The notes under the pieces are model-generated. The model did no database searches, was not told where the DNA came from, and worked only from the letters and a program-made list of their open reading frames with translations. From assembly GCA_902777385.1 (NCBI GenBank), contig CACYTP010000013.1, positions 1 to 64,000 on the forward strand: a stretch of DNA of 64,000 nt. Direction: 5' to 3'. This document shows, piece by piece, positions 1 to 9,043 of this stretch. The stretch comes from an uncultured bacterium. Its GTDB lineage: Bacteria > Cyanobacteriota > Vampirovibrionia > Gastranaerophilales > Gastranaerophilaceae. The stretch's first letter is position 1. The number at the start of each line of letters is the position of its first letter. Position numbers and translations under genes: made by a program.

Positions 1-6
1 AGCAAT

Positions 7-2166
7 TTGATAATAATCGGAGATTTACAGCTTGAGCAGGAATCCGTAGCCCAGATAGTAGCGTTGCTTGCAGGACATATCCGAGCAGGCAGATTTAAAT
101 CAGGCGGCGGAACAAAGCCTGCCCCGGAACCGAAACCAAAACATGAAAGACCAACCGAAACCCCTGAAATAAAAGATGTTCCGGAACCTACAAAAGAACA
201 GGCAAATAAACAAAAAAAACTTGCAGAGCAAAATCAAAAGATAGCTGAAAAGATAGGTGATGATTTTAAGATTTCGGATATGGATGCTGAGATTTTAAAA
301 GATTTAAAAGATGGTCAATATCATGTGATAACCGATAAAAACGGTAATCAGGTTAAGATAACAAAAAATGGCGAAGATTTTGATGTGGAGATTATTGGTA
401 AAATCGGTACGAAAGGTGAAGTCAGCGGCAGAAATTATAACCCGTATATTGCAAGAAACGGAATGCTAGAAAGAAATTCATCTTATATTTTAAATATGGA
501 TATGCTGCCAAAAATTGATATTGGCGGTGGAGAAATCATTGATTTAGAAAATAAGATGTATAAAGATGTTATATTGTCAATGAAGGATGGTGATTCTTTT
601 ACAGTCGGCAGAGATGGTAATTTTATAACAAATCAGAATAATCCTTATTCATCAAGAGAGCATTTTGTCATTTATAAACAAAACGGCATTATAAAAATTC
701 GTGATATGTCTACAAATGGTACAAAAATTCTACGAGATGAAACTGCTGTGTCCGAAAAAAATATAAGCAGTGGGAAAATGAATTCAAATCAGCCATATAT
801 TATTAATGAAAACGATTTACCAAAACTCAGATTAGGTAATGAAATTCTGGATTTAAAATCTTACCGTAGCCTTCTGCTAAATCTGAGTGAAGGTCAAGTA
901 CTGACAATTGGCAGGGAAGGTGATATTCGGTTTGGGACAAGTGATGCTATTTCAAGGAAGCATTTGATTGTTTACCGCAGCAACGGGGTTCTGAAAATCA
1001 AAGATATATCTGCTAATGGAACATATATTGAGGCAAATGGCATTATATCAAAAATTAAAGATAAAATTAACAGGGCTGTTGATTATTTTGACAGTTCGGC
1101 ATTATCAAGAGAAGAATTAAATATTTTGGAGGCATTTAAGAATAATCCTGCAGTTTCATCTGCAATGCGTAGTGCTTCTGCCTCAAAACGTATGGTTAAA
1201 AAGATTATCAAAGTTTTAAATAACAGAAAATATGTTTCTCAGGAATTGAAAGAGTCTATTCTCTCAGGTAAAGCTAATTTAGGAGTTCGTTCAAGTGTTG
1301 TCAGATGTCAGGTTAATAAAAATGCACTTGATGATATCATAAAGCTCGCAAATGGTGAAGATTATATTAAAAAATTCACTTCAGGTACTTCAAAATCCCA
1401 AATTATGAGAGAAACTCCTGTTGGGGAAGTTGCAAATGTTGGCGGGGTGTTATATGTAAACAATGGTACTACTTTGGAGCGTATTAATATGTCCGAAAAG
1501 ACTTTCCGAAAACTATTCCCTCCAGTAAAAAGGTTTAATACTCATCAGGGATATATAGGGACTTGTTACCTTGTTTCTGCACTGGAAAACTTATATTCAA
1601 CCCCATTAGGCAGAGTACGGTTGTACCGATTAATCGGGGAGGATTCTGAAGGAATTTACACGACTACTGCAAACAGCAGCGGGCGTAAAAATTATTTTAA
1701 ACGATTTGATAGTCAGCATAAACACATTCTTGAAGAAGGCGGATTAGCTATAATTGAACAAGGCTACTGTAAGAATGAAAGAAATCAAGCATTAAGAGTA
1801 AACCCGAGAGAAACCCAAATAATGGATGCAAACCATGGCGGTAATACTGCTGATGTTATAAAAGGATTATTTGGTAAAGAACCGATTGTAACGTATGATA
1901 CCCAAAGTATTCGTAATTATATTATAAAATATGCAAATAATAAGAATTTTTCTATAAATGTTTCAACAACGTCAGGTAGTGACAGTAATGCACTTGCAAG
2001 AGAATATGACTTGTTTAGCGGTCATGAGTATGCAATAAAAGTATACAATGCCTCAACTGATTCTGTATTGATATCTAATCCTTGGCATTCGGGTGTAACT
2101 ATAGAAGTCCCTATGCAAGAAGCTTTGAAATATTTTCATGAACTTATAATAATGGATTTAAAATAG
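7..2166 (+). CDS. Double-FHA protein with C-terminal calpain-like cysteine peptidase domain (probably 5' truncated)
   Basis: A 719-codon frame opens with TTG six bases from the window edge, so the true start may lie outside. Two FHA (phosphothreonine-binding) modules are visible: GR...SSREHFVIY...STNGT at about residues 200-240 and GR...SRKHLIVY...SANGT at about 302-340. The C-terminal 220 residues carry a C2-peptidase signature: QGYIGTC (Gln514, Cys520), GHEYAI (His673) and NPWHSG (Asn691). These match the calpain oxyanion Gln and Cys-His-Asn triad in spacing and context. The N-terminal 80 residues are Pro/Glu/Lys-rich and probably disordered. No signal peptide is seen in the available part. 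A small gene follows 12 nt downstream. The likely role is a phospho-signal-regulated protease; its substrate is unknown. The domain calls come from motif recognition, not a search. Confidence 0.75.
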   Translation: MIIIGDLQLEQESVAQIVALLAGHIRAGRFKSGGGTKPAPEPKPKHERPTETPEIKDVPEPTKEQANKQKKLAEQNQKIAEKIGDDFKISDMDAEILKDLKDGQYHVITDKNGNQVKITKNGEDFDVEIIGKIGTKGEVSGRNYNPYIARNGMLERNSSYILNMDMLPKIDIGGGEIIDLENKMYKDVILSMKDGDSFTVGRDGNFITNQNNPYSSREHFVIYKQNGIIKIRDMSTNGTKILRDETAVSEKNISSGKMNSNQPYIINENDLPKLRLGNEILDLKSYRSLLLNLSEGQVLTIGREGDIRFGTSDAISRKHLIVYRSNGVLKIKDISANGTYIEANGIISKIKDKINRAVDYFDSSALSREELNILEAFKNNPAVSSAMRSASASKRMVKKIIKVLNNRKYVSQELKESILSGKANLGVRSSVVRCQVNKNALDDIIKLANGEDYIKKFTSGTSKSQIMRETPVGEVANVGGVLYVNNGTTLERINMSEKTFRKLFPPVKRFNTHQGYIGTCYLVSALENLYSTPLGRVRLYRLIGEDSEGIYTTTANSSGRKNYFKRFDSQHKHILEEGGLAIIEQGYCKNERNQALRVNPRETQIMDANHGGNTADVIKGLFGKEPIVTYDTQSIRNYIIKYANNKNFSINVSTTSGSDSNALAREYDLFSGHEYAIKVYNASTDSVLISNPWHSGVTIEVPMQEALKYFHELIIMDLK

Positions 2167-2178
2167 AAAGGTAATCAG

Positions 2179-2466
2179 ATGGATTTATTTAAAGAATACG
2201 CAATAATTCAGACAAATATAAATAAAATGTTGGAAAACAAGTTGCCAATTGACAGAAATTTGAGAACCAGACAAATACAGATTTTAGAGCAACTTGATGA
2301 TGAATTTGTAAAGCAAGGGCAGGAAAATATTGCTGTGTATAAAGCAAGATTACAGTATAATGCCCTGTTAAAATATTTTTCTGAAGAATTAGGTTTACCC
2401 GTTGAAAAATACATAGAAAATATTCGTTCTTTATCCAGAAAAATGGGAGTTCCTGATGAAGATTAA
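2179..2466 (+). CDS. Small helical protein of unknown function
   Basis: This is a 95-aa protein beginning 12 nt after the FHA/peptidase gene, with an AAAGG ribosome site, so the two are probably co-transcribed. It is predicted to be all-helical and charged, with a possible short coiled coil, no cysteine and no membrane segment. I do not recognise a family. Its position suggests a partner, chaperone or inhibitor of the upstream peptidase-like protein, but nothing in its sequence shows this. Confidence 0.6.
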   Translation: MDLFKEYAIIQTNINKMLENKLPIDRNLRTRQIQILEQLDDEFVKQGQENIAVYKARLQYNALLKYFSEELGLPVEKYIENIRSLSRKMGVPDED

Positions 2467-2522
2467 TTTCTGATTAAATATTTTTTGAATATATTGACTT
2501 TTTAAAAAAATACATTAAAAGG

Positions 2523-2551
2523 TTGATGTTATGTATAGAAAAATACATTAT
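2523..2551 (+). promoter_or_regulatory. Candidate promoter of the flagellar fliM/N-O-P-Q-R operon
   Basis: TTGATG and CATTAT hexamers are separated by 17 bp, about 50 bp before the TTG start of the motor-switch gene. Both hexamers are imperfect matches to the housekeeping consensus. This is a candidate only; no sigma-28-like site was recognised. Confidence 0.3.
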
Positions 2552-2599
2552 TGTATTTATGGGAAATATTAATTCACACTTGGGTAGAGGGATAATTAA

Positions 2600-3832
2600 T
2601 TGAGAAAGAGATCACAAAAGGAAAAGAAACCGAAAATAGAAAGTCCCAGCCTGTTGTACATGGAATATGACTGGTATGAAAAGCTCTTTCCGCTTGCTTT
2701 GCAAAAGTCTGCGGATGGATTTTTCTTTCCGGGATTAAGGTGTGAACTTATTGGTGTAAGTAAAAATATTAACTTATTGCAGACAAAAGATGCGTACTTT
2801 GTTACAAAGGTTCGTATTGACCAATTTTATGATATGTATATGAGAATGTCGTCGGATTGTATTGCAATAATGCTGAATAAAGGCTTAGGCAGAGCCGGCA
2901 GACCGTTCAATATAGATAATATTTCCGAACTGGAGAAAGCTATGTTAACCGGTTTTAACGATTACGTTTCACGAATTATTATACCGTTTCTTGAGCCGCC
3001 TCCGGTTGTAAACTTTGTAAGAACAAATTTTGATATGACTCAGTTAACATTTTTGATTACTGATGAAGAACAGATAGATTTATACGGAAAATTTATTATT
3101 TCGGTACCTGACGGGCGTTTGTCTCCGGATAAAATTGAGAGTACCGGAGATAAGTTTGATTTTCCGGATTTTTATGAATGTTCTACCGATGTACGTCTGG
3201 TAATAGGTAAAACAAGATTCTCGGTAGATGAGATGAAAAGTCTTGAGTCGGGGGATTTACTCATACTTGAGGACAGTAACTTGAGTCAGTTAACCCTTTA
3301 TATTCAGGACGAAGAAAAAACGGTTCTGATAGAACCTAATCAAGATATAATGATACCATTTGATAATGACGGAGGTGACACGATGGGTGAAAAAGCAGTT
3401 CCAAAGAACTTATGGGACACCATTGAAGTCGATATGTATGCAGAACTTGATCCGGTAAAGATTTCGCTCGGAAATCTAAAGAAAATTGAACTTGGTCAGG
3501 TAGTAGATGTTGCAGCTATTTATGAAAATCATATTACACTGAGAGTTGAGAACAAGGTTATCGGACACGGTGAACTTGTTATTGTAAATGACCGATACGG
3601 TGTGAAAATTTCAGATATTCTTCAAAAGAAAAATCCTGCGGCATACGGTGCTGTTGGTGCTTCTGAATTCCAAAGTATTGCAGCACCTCAGGATGAAGAA
3701 GAAACTGTAGAAGAAGCAGCACCTGCTACTCTTGAAACTCCCGGACAGCCGGCACAGGAAGCACCTGCTGAAGAAGGCGGCGAGGAAGAATTTGACTACA
3801 GCGATTTTGAATTGGAAGACGAAGATATTTAA
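2600..3832 (+). CDS. Flagellar motor switch protein, FliM/FliN (FliY)-type with two SpoA domains
   Basis: This 410-aa protein has two SpoA (FliN-type) C-ring domains, roughly residues 190-252 (VRLVIGKTRFSVDEM...LESGDLLIL) and 270-342 (IEVDMYAELDPVKISLGNLKKIELGQVVDV). The N-terminal part resembles a FliM/CheC-like middle region, and the tail (365-410) is acidic and low-complexity. The start is TTG, supported by AGAGGGA at a good distance; the next two genes use the same GAGGGATAT-type ribosome site. It heads fliO-fliP-fliQ-fliR, so it belongs to the switch/export end of the flagellum. Whether it replaces FliM, FliN or both cannot be decided here. Confidence 0.85.
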   Translation: MRKRSQKEKKPKIESPSLLYMEYDWYEKLFPLALQKSADGFFFPGLRCELIGVSKNINLLQTKDAYFVTKVRIDQFYDMYMRMSSDCIAIMLNKGLGRAGRPFNIDNISELEKAMLTGFNDYVSRIIIPFLEPPPVVNFVRTNFDMTQLTFLITDEEQIDLYGKFIISVPDGRLSPDKIESTGDKFDFPDFYECSTDVRLVIGKTRFSVDEMKSLESGDLLILEDSNLSQLTLYIQDEEKTVLIEPNQDIMIPFDNDGGDTMGEKAVPKNLWDTIEVDMYAELDPVKISLGNLKKIELGQVVDVAAIYENHITLRVENKVIGHGELVIVNDRYGVKISDILQKKNPAAYGAVGASEFQSIAAPQDEEETVEEAAPATLETPGQPAQEAPAEEGGEEEFDYSDFELEDEDI

Positions 3833-3861
3833 TTAAAAATAAAAGAAGTTGAGAGGGATAT

Positions 3862-4347
3862 ATGGGCGGATACTTAGCAAACTTTGCAATATATACAATG
3901 GCAATGATAGGGTTGATATTTTTTGCACTTATGGTGTATAAAAAGTTCTCGGGTTTTGGAGAAATCAGACCTTCAAAGTCCCGTATGCTCGGAGTTGAAG
4001 AAACTATTTCTATTGCTCCAAGAAAGACGCTTTATGTTGTAAGAGCAGGAAATGAAAGATTTTTAATTGCAGGTGATGTTGATAAAACAACATTGATTTC
4101 TAAGTTGAGTGATGATGTAGATGCAGTGCAGGAAATAGTAAAAAAATCTGAGCAGGCATCGACATCTGTAAATACTCCGCAAAGAAGAGAACAAGTTTCA
4201 AATATGAGGCGTAGTACAAATGTTCCTAAAACTACTCAAACATCAACCGCAAGTGTTGATGATTTACCTGTTATTGTTGATTTTCAAAACAGGGTAAAGT
4301 CAGACAGCAATGTTCTTCACAATATGCTAAAAAAAATGAACGGATAG
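3862..4347 (+). CDS. fliO: Flagellar biosynthetic protein FliO
   Basis: This 161-aa protein has one N-terminal membrane helix (about residues 5-25) and a short cytoplasmic domain (VEETISIAPRKTLYVVRAGNERFLIAG) typical of FliO. FliO helps assemble the FliP ring of the flagellar type III export gate. The tail is Ser/Thr/Asn-rich. Its position directly before fliP, with a GAGGGATAT ribosome site, supports the assignment; FliO is poorly conserved, so context matters. Confidence 0.85.
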   Translation: MGGYLANFAIYTMAMIGLIFFALMVYKKFSGFGEIRPSKSRMLGVEETISIAPRKTLYVVRAGNERFLIAGDVDKTTLISKLSDDVDAVQEIVKKSEQASTSVNTPQRREQVSNMRRSTNVPKTTQTSTASVDDLPVIVDFQNRVKSDSNVLHNMLKKMNG

Positions 4348-4362
4348 AAATAGAGGGATATA

Positions 4363-5004
4363 ATGGATAACGTATTAAAAGATATAAATCCGGTACTTCA
4401 GATATTAGTTGTAATGACGGTGTTTTCGCTTATACCGTTGGTATTTTGCTGTATGACAAGCTTTTTGAGGTTTGTAATAGTATTTTCTATGTTAAAAACA
4501 GCACTTGGTACTCAATCTGTACCACCGGCAATAGTAATTATAGGGTTATCAGTTATTTTAACCTTCTTTACAATGGGACCAACTTTCCAAAAAATGTATG
4601 ATATGGGGAGTGTTCCGTATCAACGTAATCAGAATATGATTCAGGCTATAGAAGAGGGTTCAAAACCATTAAAAGAATTCATGATGAAACAGACAAGACA
4701 GGGAGATTTAGCTTTCTTTGTTGAACTGTCTCACAAAGCTCCTCCAAAATCTCCGGATGAAATAACAGTTTGGCAGGTAGCACCTGCATATATTATGAGT
4801 GAATTGAAAACGGCTTTTGAAATAGGGTTTGTAATATTTGTTCCGTTTATAGTTTTAGACCTTGTTGTAGCGAATATATTACTGGCACTTGGTATGTTTA
4901 TGTTGTCACCGACAATTATATCTCTGCCGTTTAAGTTGTTGATATTTATTGCGGTTGACGGTTGGGCATTAATAGTTCAAGGTTTAGTTACAAGTTATAA
5001 TTGA
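4363..5004 (+). CDS. fliP: Flagellar export gate protein FliP
   Basis: The 213-aa sequence carries the FliP signature TSFLRFVIVFSMLKTALGTQ..PP near residues 38-58 and the conserved C-terminal helices (FEIGFVIFVPFIVLDLVVANILLALGM). FliP forms the core of the export gate with FliQ and FliR in the inner membrane. Enteric FliP is about 245 aa with a cleaved signal peptide; this one lacks that extension. It follows fliO by 15 nt and is followed by fliQ. Confidence 0.95.
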   Translation: MDNVLKDINPVLQILVVMTVFSLIPLVFCCMTSFLRFVIVFSMLKTALGTQSVPPAIVIIGLSVILTFFTMGPTFQKMYDMGSVPYQRNQNMIQAIEEGSKPLKEFMMKQTRQGDLAFFVELSHKAPPKSPDEITVWQVAPAYIMSELKTAFEIGFVIFVPFIVLDLVVANILLALGMFMLSPTIISLPFKLLIFIAVDGWALIVQGLVTSYN

Positions 5005-5027
5005 CGTCTGTTAAGGAAGGTGAGATT

Positions 5028-5525
5028 ATGATAGAAATTTTAGCTGAATATTTAGCAAAAGGGTTTTTAACAATGCTAACCATATCAATGCCTTGTGTAC
5101 TGTGTGCGGCAGGTATCGGTTTGGTTGTCGGTATTTTACAGGCTGTAACTCAGGTTCAGGAACAGACAATTGCCGCTGCTCCAAAAATTTTGGGCGTATT
5201 TCTTGTAATTGTAATCGGGGGATTTGGCTTTATCAGAATATTAAATAACTTGTTTATAGAGGGTATGGGACTGGCGTTTAATGTTGTTCCAAAAAATGAT
5301 ACATACGTTTTGGCTGCAGATTATCACCAGTACACATCGGCTTACGGTCAGCTTGCACCACAAAAATTCAACGGTCGTTCTGATATAGATTATATTATGA
5401 AAAATCCGAACAGAGTTCCGTATATTGATAATCAGGAAAAGATTAAAACTATTCGCTCAAACAGAGTGGATAATCCAATGCCGGATTTGCTAGAAGGAAG
5501 AACGATAAACAGACAAAGACAATAG
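5028..5525 (+). CDS. fliQ: Flagellar export gate protein FliQ with long C-terminal extension
   Basis: Residues 1-88 form a normal two-helix FliQ (AAGIGLVVGILQAVTQVQEQTIAAAPKI). FliQ is usually about 90 aa, yet this protein runs to 165 aa with a polar tail (FNVVPKNDTYVLAADYHQY...NRQRQ) and no obvious domain. I chose ATG 5028, preceded by AAGGAAGGTGAG; an in-frame upstream TTG at 5001 overlaps fliP and is less likely. fliR follows 7 nt later. Confidence 0.92.
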   Translation: MIEILAEYLAKGFLTMLTISMPCVLCAAGIGLVVGILQAVTQVQEQTIAAAPKILGVFLVIVIGGFGFIRILNNLFIEGMGLAFNVVPKNDTYVLAADYHQYTSAYGQLAPQKFNGRSDIDYIMKNPNRVPYIDNQEKIKTIRSNRVDNPMPDLLEGRTINRQRQ

Positions 5526-5532
5526 GAGTATA

Positions 5533-6321
5533 ATGGACGGATTTTATGTAGAATTGGCAAAAATATTTCCTGACGTAAATGCTTATTTATTATCGGGCAT
5601 TTACGTTTTTTGCCGTATTCTCGGATTTTTTAGGATGGCTCCTATTTTTAACAGAAAAGAAATTCCAGGGTTGGTGAAGCTTGCATTGGCATTGATGTTT
5701 ACGTTTATACTGACTGCATTTTTAAGTCCTAAAATTCCTGATATACTTGCAGCTAAAGAGTCTATGCTGCTTGGAATTGTGCTTAATTTTGTTGTTGGTG
5801 CGATTATCGGATATATTGCACAGTTGATACTGCTTGCAATTGATGCGGGTGCAGATATGATTAATATGCAAATGGGGTTATCTTCCGCAATGGTATTGGA
5901 TCCTACAACATCTTCTCAGGTGTCAATTCTGACAAAATTATTTTCTTTATTGGGTATTCTGATATTTATAGAGTTGGGAGGAATATATTGGCTTGTTCAG
6001 GCACTTTTAAGGAGTTTTGAGATATTTCCTTTATACTCTGAATCCTTGCCGCTTTCTGATTTAATCAATATGAATTATCTTGTAAAAATGACGTCAAATG
6101 TTTTATATATGGGGTTACAGATAGCATCCCCCGTATTGTTGGCAACTTTAGGGCAGGATATTATTCTGGGTGTTATTTCAAAAACTGCACCTCAGGTAAA
6201 CGTTTTCCAGTTGAGTTTCCTTTTCAAACCTGTGTTCGGGGCGGCAATTTTAGTATGGATTATGCCTATGCTTTTAAGTGTAATTAACGATTACTTCTTA
6301 ACCTATAAAAATATATTTTAA
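5533..6321 (+). CDS. fliR: Flagellar export gate protein FliR
   Basis: This 262-aa protein has multiple membrane helices and FliR features: R28..GFFRMAPIF near the N-terminus, PGLVKLALALMFTFILT, and GAIIGYIAQLILLAIDAGADMINMQMGLSSAMVLDP. FliR completes the FliPQR export gate. Length and order (after fliQ) are standard. flhB and flhA do not follow; the operon ends here and biotin genes begin. Confidence 0.95.
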   Translation: MDGFYVELAKIFPDVNAYLLSGIYVFCRILGFFRMAPIFNRKEIPGLVKLALALMFTFILTAFLSPKIPDILAAKESMLLGIVLNFVVGAIIGYIAQLILLAIDAGADMINMQMGLSSAMVLDPTTSSQVSILTKLFSLLGILIFIELGGIYWLVQALLRSFEIFPLYSESLPLSDLINMNYLVKMTSNVLYMGLQIASPVLLATLGQDIILGVISKTAPQVNVFQLSFLFKPVFGAAILVWIMPMLLSVINDYFLTYKNIF

Positions 6322-6322
6322 A

Positions 6323-6351
6323 TTGATTAAAGTTTCTGTTTATTTTAAACT
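6323..6351 (+). promoter_or_regulatory. Predicted promoter of bioF giving a leaderless mRNA
   Basis: TTGATT and TAAACT are separated by exactly 17 bp. The -10 ends 6 nt before the bioF ATG at 6358 and no Shine-Dalgarno sequence is present, so transcription would start at or next to the start codon. Confidence 0.4.
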
Positions 6352-6357
6352 TATAGT

Positions 6358-7482
6358 ATGTTTGAGATTTATAATAAAAAGCTGGAAGATTTAAAGAGTG
6401 CTTCTCATTTTCGTGCGGTCAGTGAATTTGAGCGTAAAGAAGGTAAATACATTTATGTAAACGGTAAAAGGTTACTTAATTTATCGTCTAACAATTATTT
6501 GAACTTTGCTGATAATGAAGAAATTACTAAAGAATTTTTAGATACCGTCGGGTATAAATACACTTTCGGAAGTGCATCCGCAAGGTTATTAACAGGAACT
6601 TTGCCTGTTTATAATGAATTGGAAAACATAATTACATCTTTATTCAATACGGAAAAAACATTGTTATTTAACAGCGGTTATCATGCAAATGTCGGAATAA
6701 ACAGTGCTATTGCTGATAGCGGAGATGTGATATTTTCCGATAAATTAAATCACGCAAGCATAATAGACGGTATGCAATTGTCAAAAGGAAAATTTTTCAG
6801 ATATCGGCACAATGATATGGAAAGTCTTGAAAAACTCATATTAAGAGAAAGAGAAAATTATAAAAACGCAATAATTGTGTCAGAAAGCGTTTTCAGTATG
6901 GATGGTGATATTGCGGATTTAAAAAAACTTGTTGAGTTAAAGAAAAAATATAACTGCATACTTGTTGTAGATGAAGCACATGCTTTTGGTGTTTTTGGCG
7001 AACAGGGATTGGGTGTTTGCGAGGAATTCGGAATTATACAGGATGTTGATTTAATTATGGGTACTTTTGGGAAAGCAATCGGTTCTATGGGAGCTTTTGC
7101 TACAGGCAGGAAAGTATTGATAGAGTACCTTACAAATAAAGCCCGTTCGTTTATATTTTCAACCTCATTACCGCCTATTGATATAGCATTTTCAAAATGG
7201 ATAATAGAGAATAAACTCCCTCAGACTTATGCAAAGAGAATGCGTATGCTTAATCTTGCAAAGCAAATGAATAGTGAAAGCCAAATTATTCCGGTCATAG
7301 TCGGGGAAAATGACAAGACGGTTAAGCTTAGTGAAATTTTATTTCAAAACGGATATTTTACTTTACCTATTCGTCCGCCGACGGTGCCTCAGGGAACTTC
7401 ACGACTCAGATTATCACTTACTGCAGATATTGTAGAAGATGATTTGACGAAACTGAAAGAGGTCATTTTAAATTATATGTAA
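6358..7482 (+). CDS. bioF: 8-amino-7-oxononanoate synthase
   Basis: This 374-aa enzyme is an alpha-oxoamine synthase (fold-type I PLP). Motifs seen are NYLNFA, SGSASARLLTGT-like (FGSASARLLTGT), SFVFSMDGD-like (SVFSMDGDIADL), VVDEAHAFG (Asp205, His208) and GTFGKAIGSMG with the PLP lysine at 239. BioF condenses pimeloyl-ACP with alanine in biotin synthesis. The family also contains 2-amino-3-ketobutyrate ligase, but the following bioG and bioC make BioF the best call. It has no Shine-Dalgarno sequence and is probably leaderless. Confidence 0.9.
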   Translation: MFEIYNKKLEDLKSASHFRAVSEFERKEGKYIYVNGKRLLNLSSNNYLNFADNEEITKEFLDTVGYKYTFGSASARLLTGTLPVYNELENIITSLFNTEKTLLFNSGYHANVGINSAIADSGDVIFSDKLNHASIIDGMQLSKGKFFRYRHNDMESLEKLILRERENYKNAIIVSESVFSMDGDIADLKKLVELKKKYNCILVVDEAHAFGVFGEQGLGVCEEFGIIQDVDLIMGTFGKAIGSMGAFATGRKVLIEYLTNKARSFIFSTSLPPIDIAFSKWIIENKLPQTYAKRMRMLNLAKQMNSESQIIPVIVGENDKTVKLSEILFQNGYFTLPIRPPTVPQGTSRLRLSLTADIVEDDLTKLKEVILNYM

Positions 7483-7572
7483 TACGGATGTCGCAGCCGA
7501 TTAATTACCGGCAATGTGTTGTTGGTGGAATGTTCATATATAGGCTGTACTTTTTATACATTCTGTGTTAAT

Positions 7573-7591
7573 AAATACTTATGAAGTATTT
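7573..7591. promoter_or_regulatory. Perfect palindrome centred on the bioG start codon
   Basis: AAATACTT and AAGTATTT flank the ATG at 7581-7583: an 8-bp perfect inverted repeat with a 3-nt loop. It could be an operator overlapping the predicted promoter or a hairpin hiding the start codon. It does not match the BirA biotin operator that I know. Confidence 0.35.
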
Positions 7592-8267
7592 TTGGTTAAA
7601 TAAGGAACAAAATGACAACTTAATTATGTTCTTTTGCGGTTGGAGTTTTGATTATAAGCCGTTCGAGAGATTAAATTGCGGGAATAATGATGTTATAATT
7701 TTCTATGATTATTCAGATATAAATTCTCTTGAGGACAGTATAAAAAATTTTAGTCTTGATTATCGCTCATATTCTCTTATAGCTTGGTCAATGGGGGTTT
7801 ATGCGGCATATCTTTTGAAAGAATTTTTGCCAAAATTCGATAATAAAATAGCTATTAACGGAACTCCGTTTCCGGTTAATGATGAATACGGTATTCCGTT
7901 AAAAACTTTCGATTTGACTCTCAAATATGTTGAGACCGGTTTGCAGGGAAAATTTCAGAAAAATTTATTCAAAAGAACTGCTGATTATGAGAAATATGTT
8001 AAAAATCCCGTATCCAGAACAGTCCAAGATTGCAAAAATGAACTCGAAGCTTTAAACAGTTATATAAAATCGAATGAGGCTAAATATAATAAATTTTATG
8101 ATTGTGCTATAATAAGTGATACGGATAAAATTATTCCGACCAGAAATCAGATAAGTTGTTGGGATAGTTTTTGTACCCCTGTAAAAATTCTTGATAGCGG
8201 ACATTTTCCGTTTTTTGAATTTAATGATTGGGATGAAATTTTAAAATGCAATCAGATACAAAAATAA
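7581..8267 (+). CDS. bioG: Pimeloyl-ACP methyl ester esterase, BioG type
   Basis: This 228-aa alpha/beta-hydrolase of the BioG (DUF452) family has FFCGWSFD near the N-terminus, the nucleophile elbow AWSMG (Ser70), INGTPFPVNDEYGIP, and a C-terminal Asp (SDTDKI) and His (SGHFPF). BioG removes the methyl ester that BioC put on, releasing pimeloyl-ACP for BioF. It overlaps bioC by 22 nt. The ATG sits inside a perfect 8-bp inverted repeat and has no Shine-Dalgarno sequence; a TGTTAATAA extended -10-like box ends 6 nt upstream. Confidence 0.9.
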   Translation: MKYFWLNKEQNDNLIMFFCGWSFDYKPFERLNCGNNDVIIFYDYSDINSLEDSIKNFSLDYRSYSLIAWSMGVYAAYLLKEFLPKFDNKIAINGTPFPVNDEYGIPLKTFDLTLKYVETGLQGKFQKNLFKRTADYEKYVKNPVSRTVQDCKNELEALNSYIKSNEAKYNKFYDCAIISDTDKIIPTRNQISCWDSFCTPVKILDSGHFPFFEFNDWDEILKCNQIQK

Positions 8268-8977
8268 TAAAAAAACATTTTCAAAAAAGTATGGACAAAT
8301 ATGCTGATAACGCTGTCGTACAGAAATTTACCGCTAAAACTATGGTGGAAATTCTGCCTGAAAAAATGTTTGAATATGTTTTGGAAATAGGTTCAGGAGC
8401 GGGAATTTTAACTTCTTTTGCTGCTGAAAATATAAGATACAAATATTATTATTCAAATGATTTGGTAGACAAATCAGAAAGTTTTGTCAAAAAATATATT
8501 AGTGATGCAAAATTTTTTGGCGGTGATTTTAGGAAGATAAAATTTAACAGAAAATTCGATTTGATTATGTCAAATGCTTGTTTTCAATGGTTCGAGAATT
8601 TGGATAACGTAATTAAAAAATGCAAAAGCCTTCTAAATAAAAATGGTCTATTGGCATTTTCCACATTTTCTCCCGATAATTTTAAAGAAATAACAGATAT
8701 TACGGGTATGTCACTTAAATATAAATCAATTGAAGAATTAAAAAATATTCTTTCAGTGGATTTCGAAATTATGGAAATAAAAAATTTCGAGTACGTTATG
8801 AATTTTGATAATCCTCTAAAAATTCTTGCACACATGAAAAATACCGGTGTAAATTCTTTGACGGAAAATCATTGGGGTGTGAAGGAAGTTAAAAGTTTTT
8901 GTGAAAATTATATACAAAAATTTCCTGAATTAACACTTACCTATTCGCCTATTATCGTTATAGCAAAATTAAAGTAA
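8246..8977 (+). CDS. bioC: Malonyl-ACP O-methyltransferase
   Basis: This 243-aa class I SAM-dependent methyltransferase has BioC hallmarks: N-terminal HFQKSMDKYADNAVVQ, motif I LEIGSGAGILT (from about Glu47), SNACFQWFENL, and LLAFSTFSPDNFKEI. BioC methylates malonyl-ACP so that fatty acid synthesis can build the pimelate chain. Its start lies inside the bioG end (22-nt overlap), implying coupled expression. bioA, bioB and bioD are not in this window. Confidence 0.92.
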   Translation: MQSDTKIIKKHFQKSMDKYADNAVVQKFTAKTMVEILPEKMFEYVLEIGSGAGILTSFAAENIRYKYYYSNDLVDKSESFVKKYISDAKFFGGDFRKIKFNRKFDLIMSNACFQWFENLDNVIKKCKSLLNKNGLLAFSTFSPDNFKEITDITGMSLKYKSIEELKNILSVDFEIMEIKNFEYVMNFDNPLKILAHMKNTGVNSLTENHWGVKEVKSFCENYIQKFPELTLTYSPIIVIAKLK

Positions 8978-9043
8978 TTCGTCAGGTAATATATAAAATC
9001 CTGTTCATCATGTAGACTGTGCATGTAATCAGGAGGAGTTTAT

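Noticed and set aside
7569-7600. BirA operator at bioG
   Set aside because: The palindrome has 3-nt spacing and lacks the long central gap of BirA sites.
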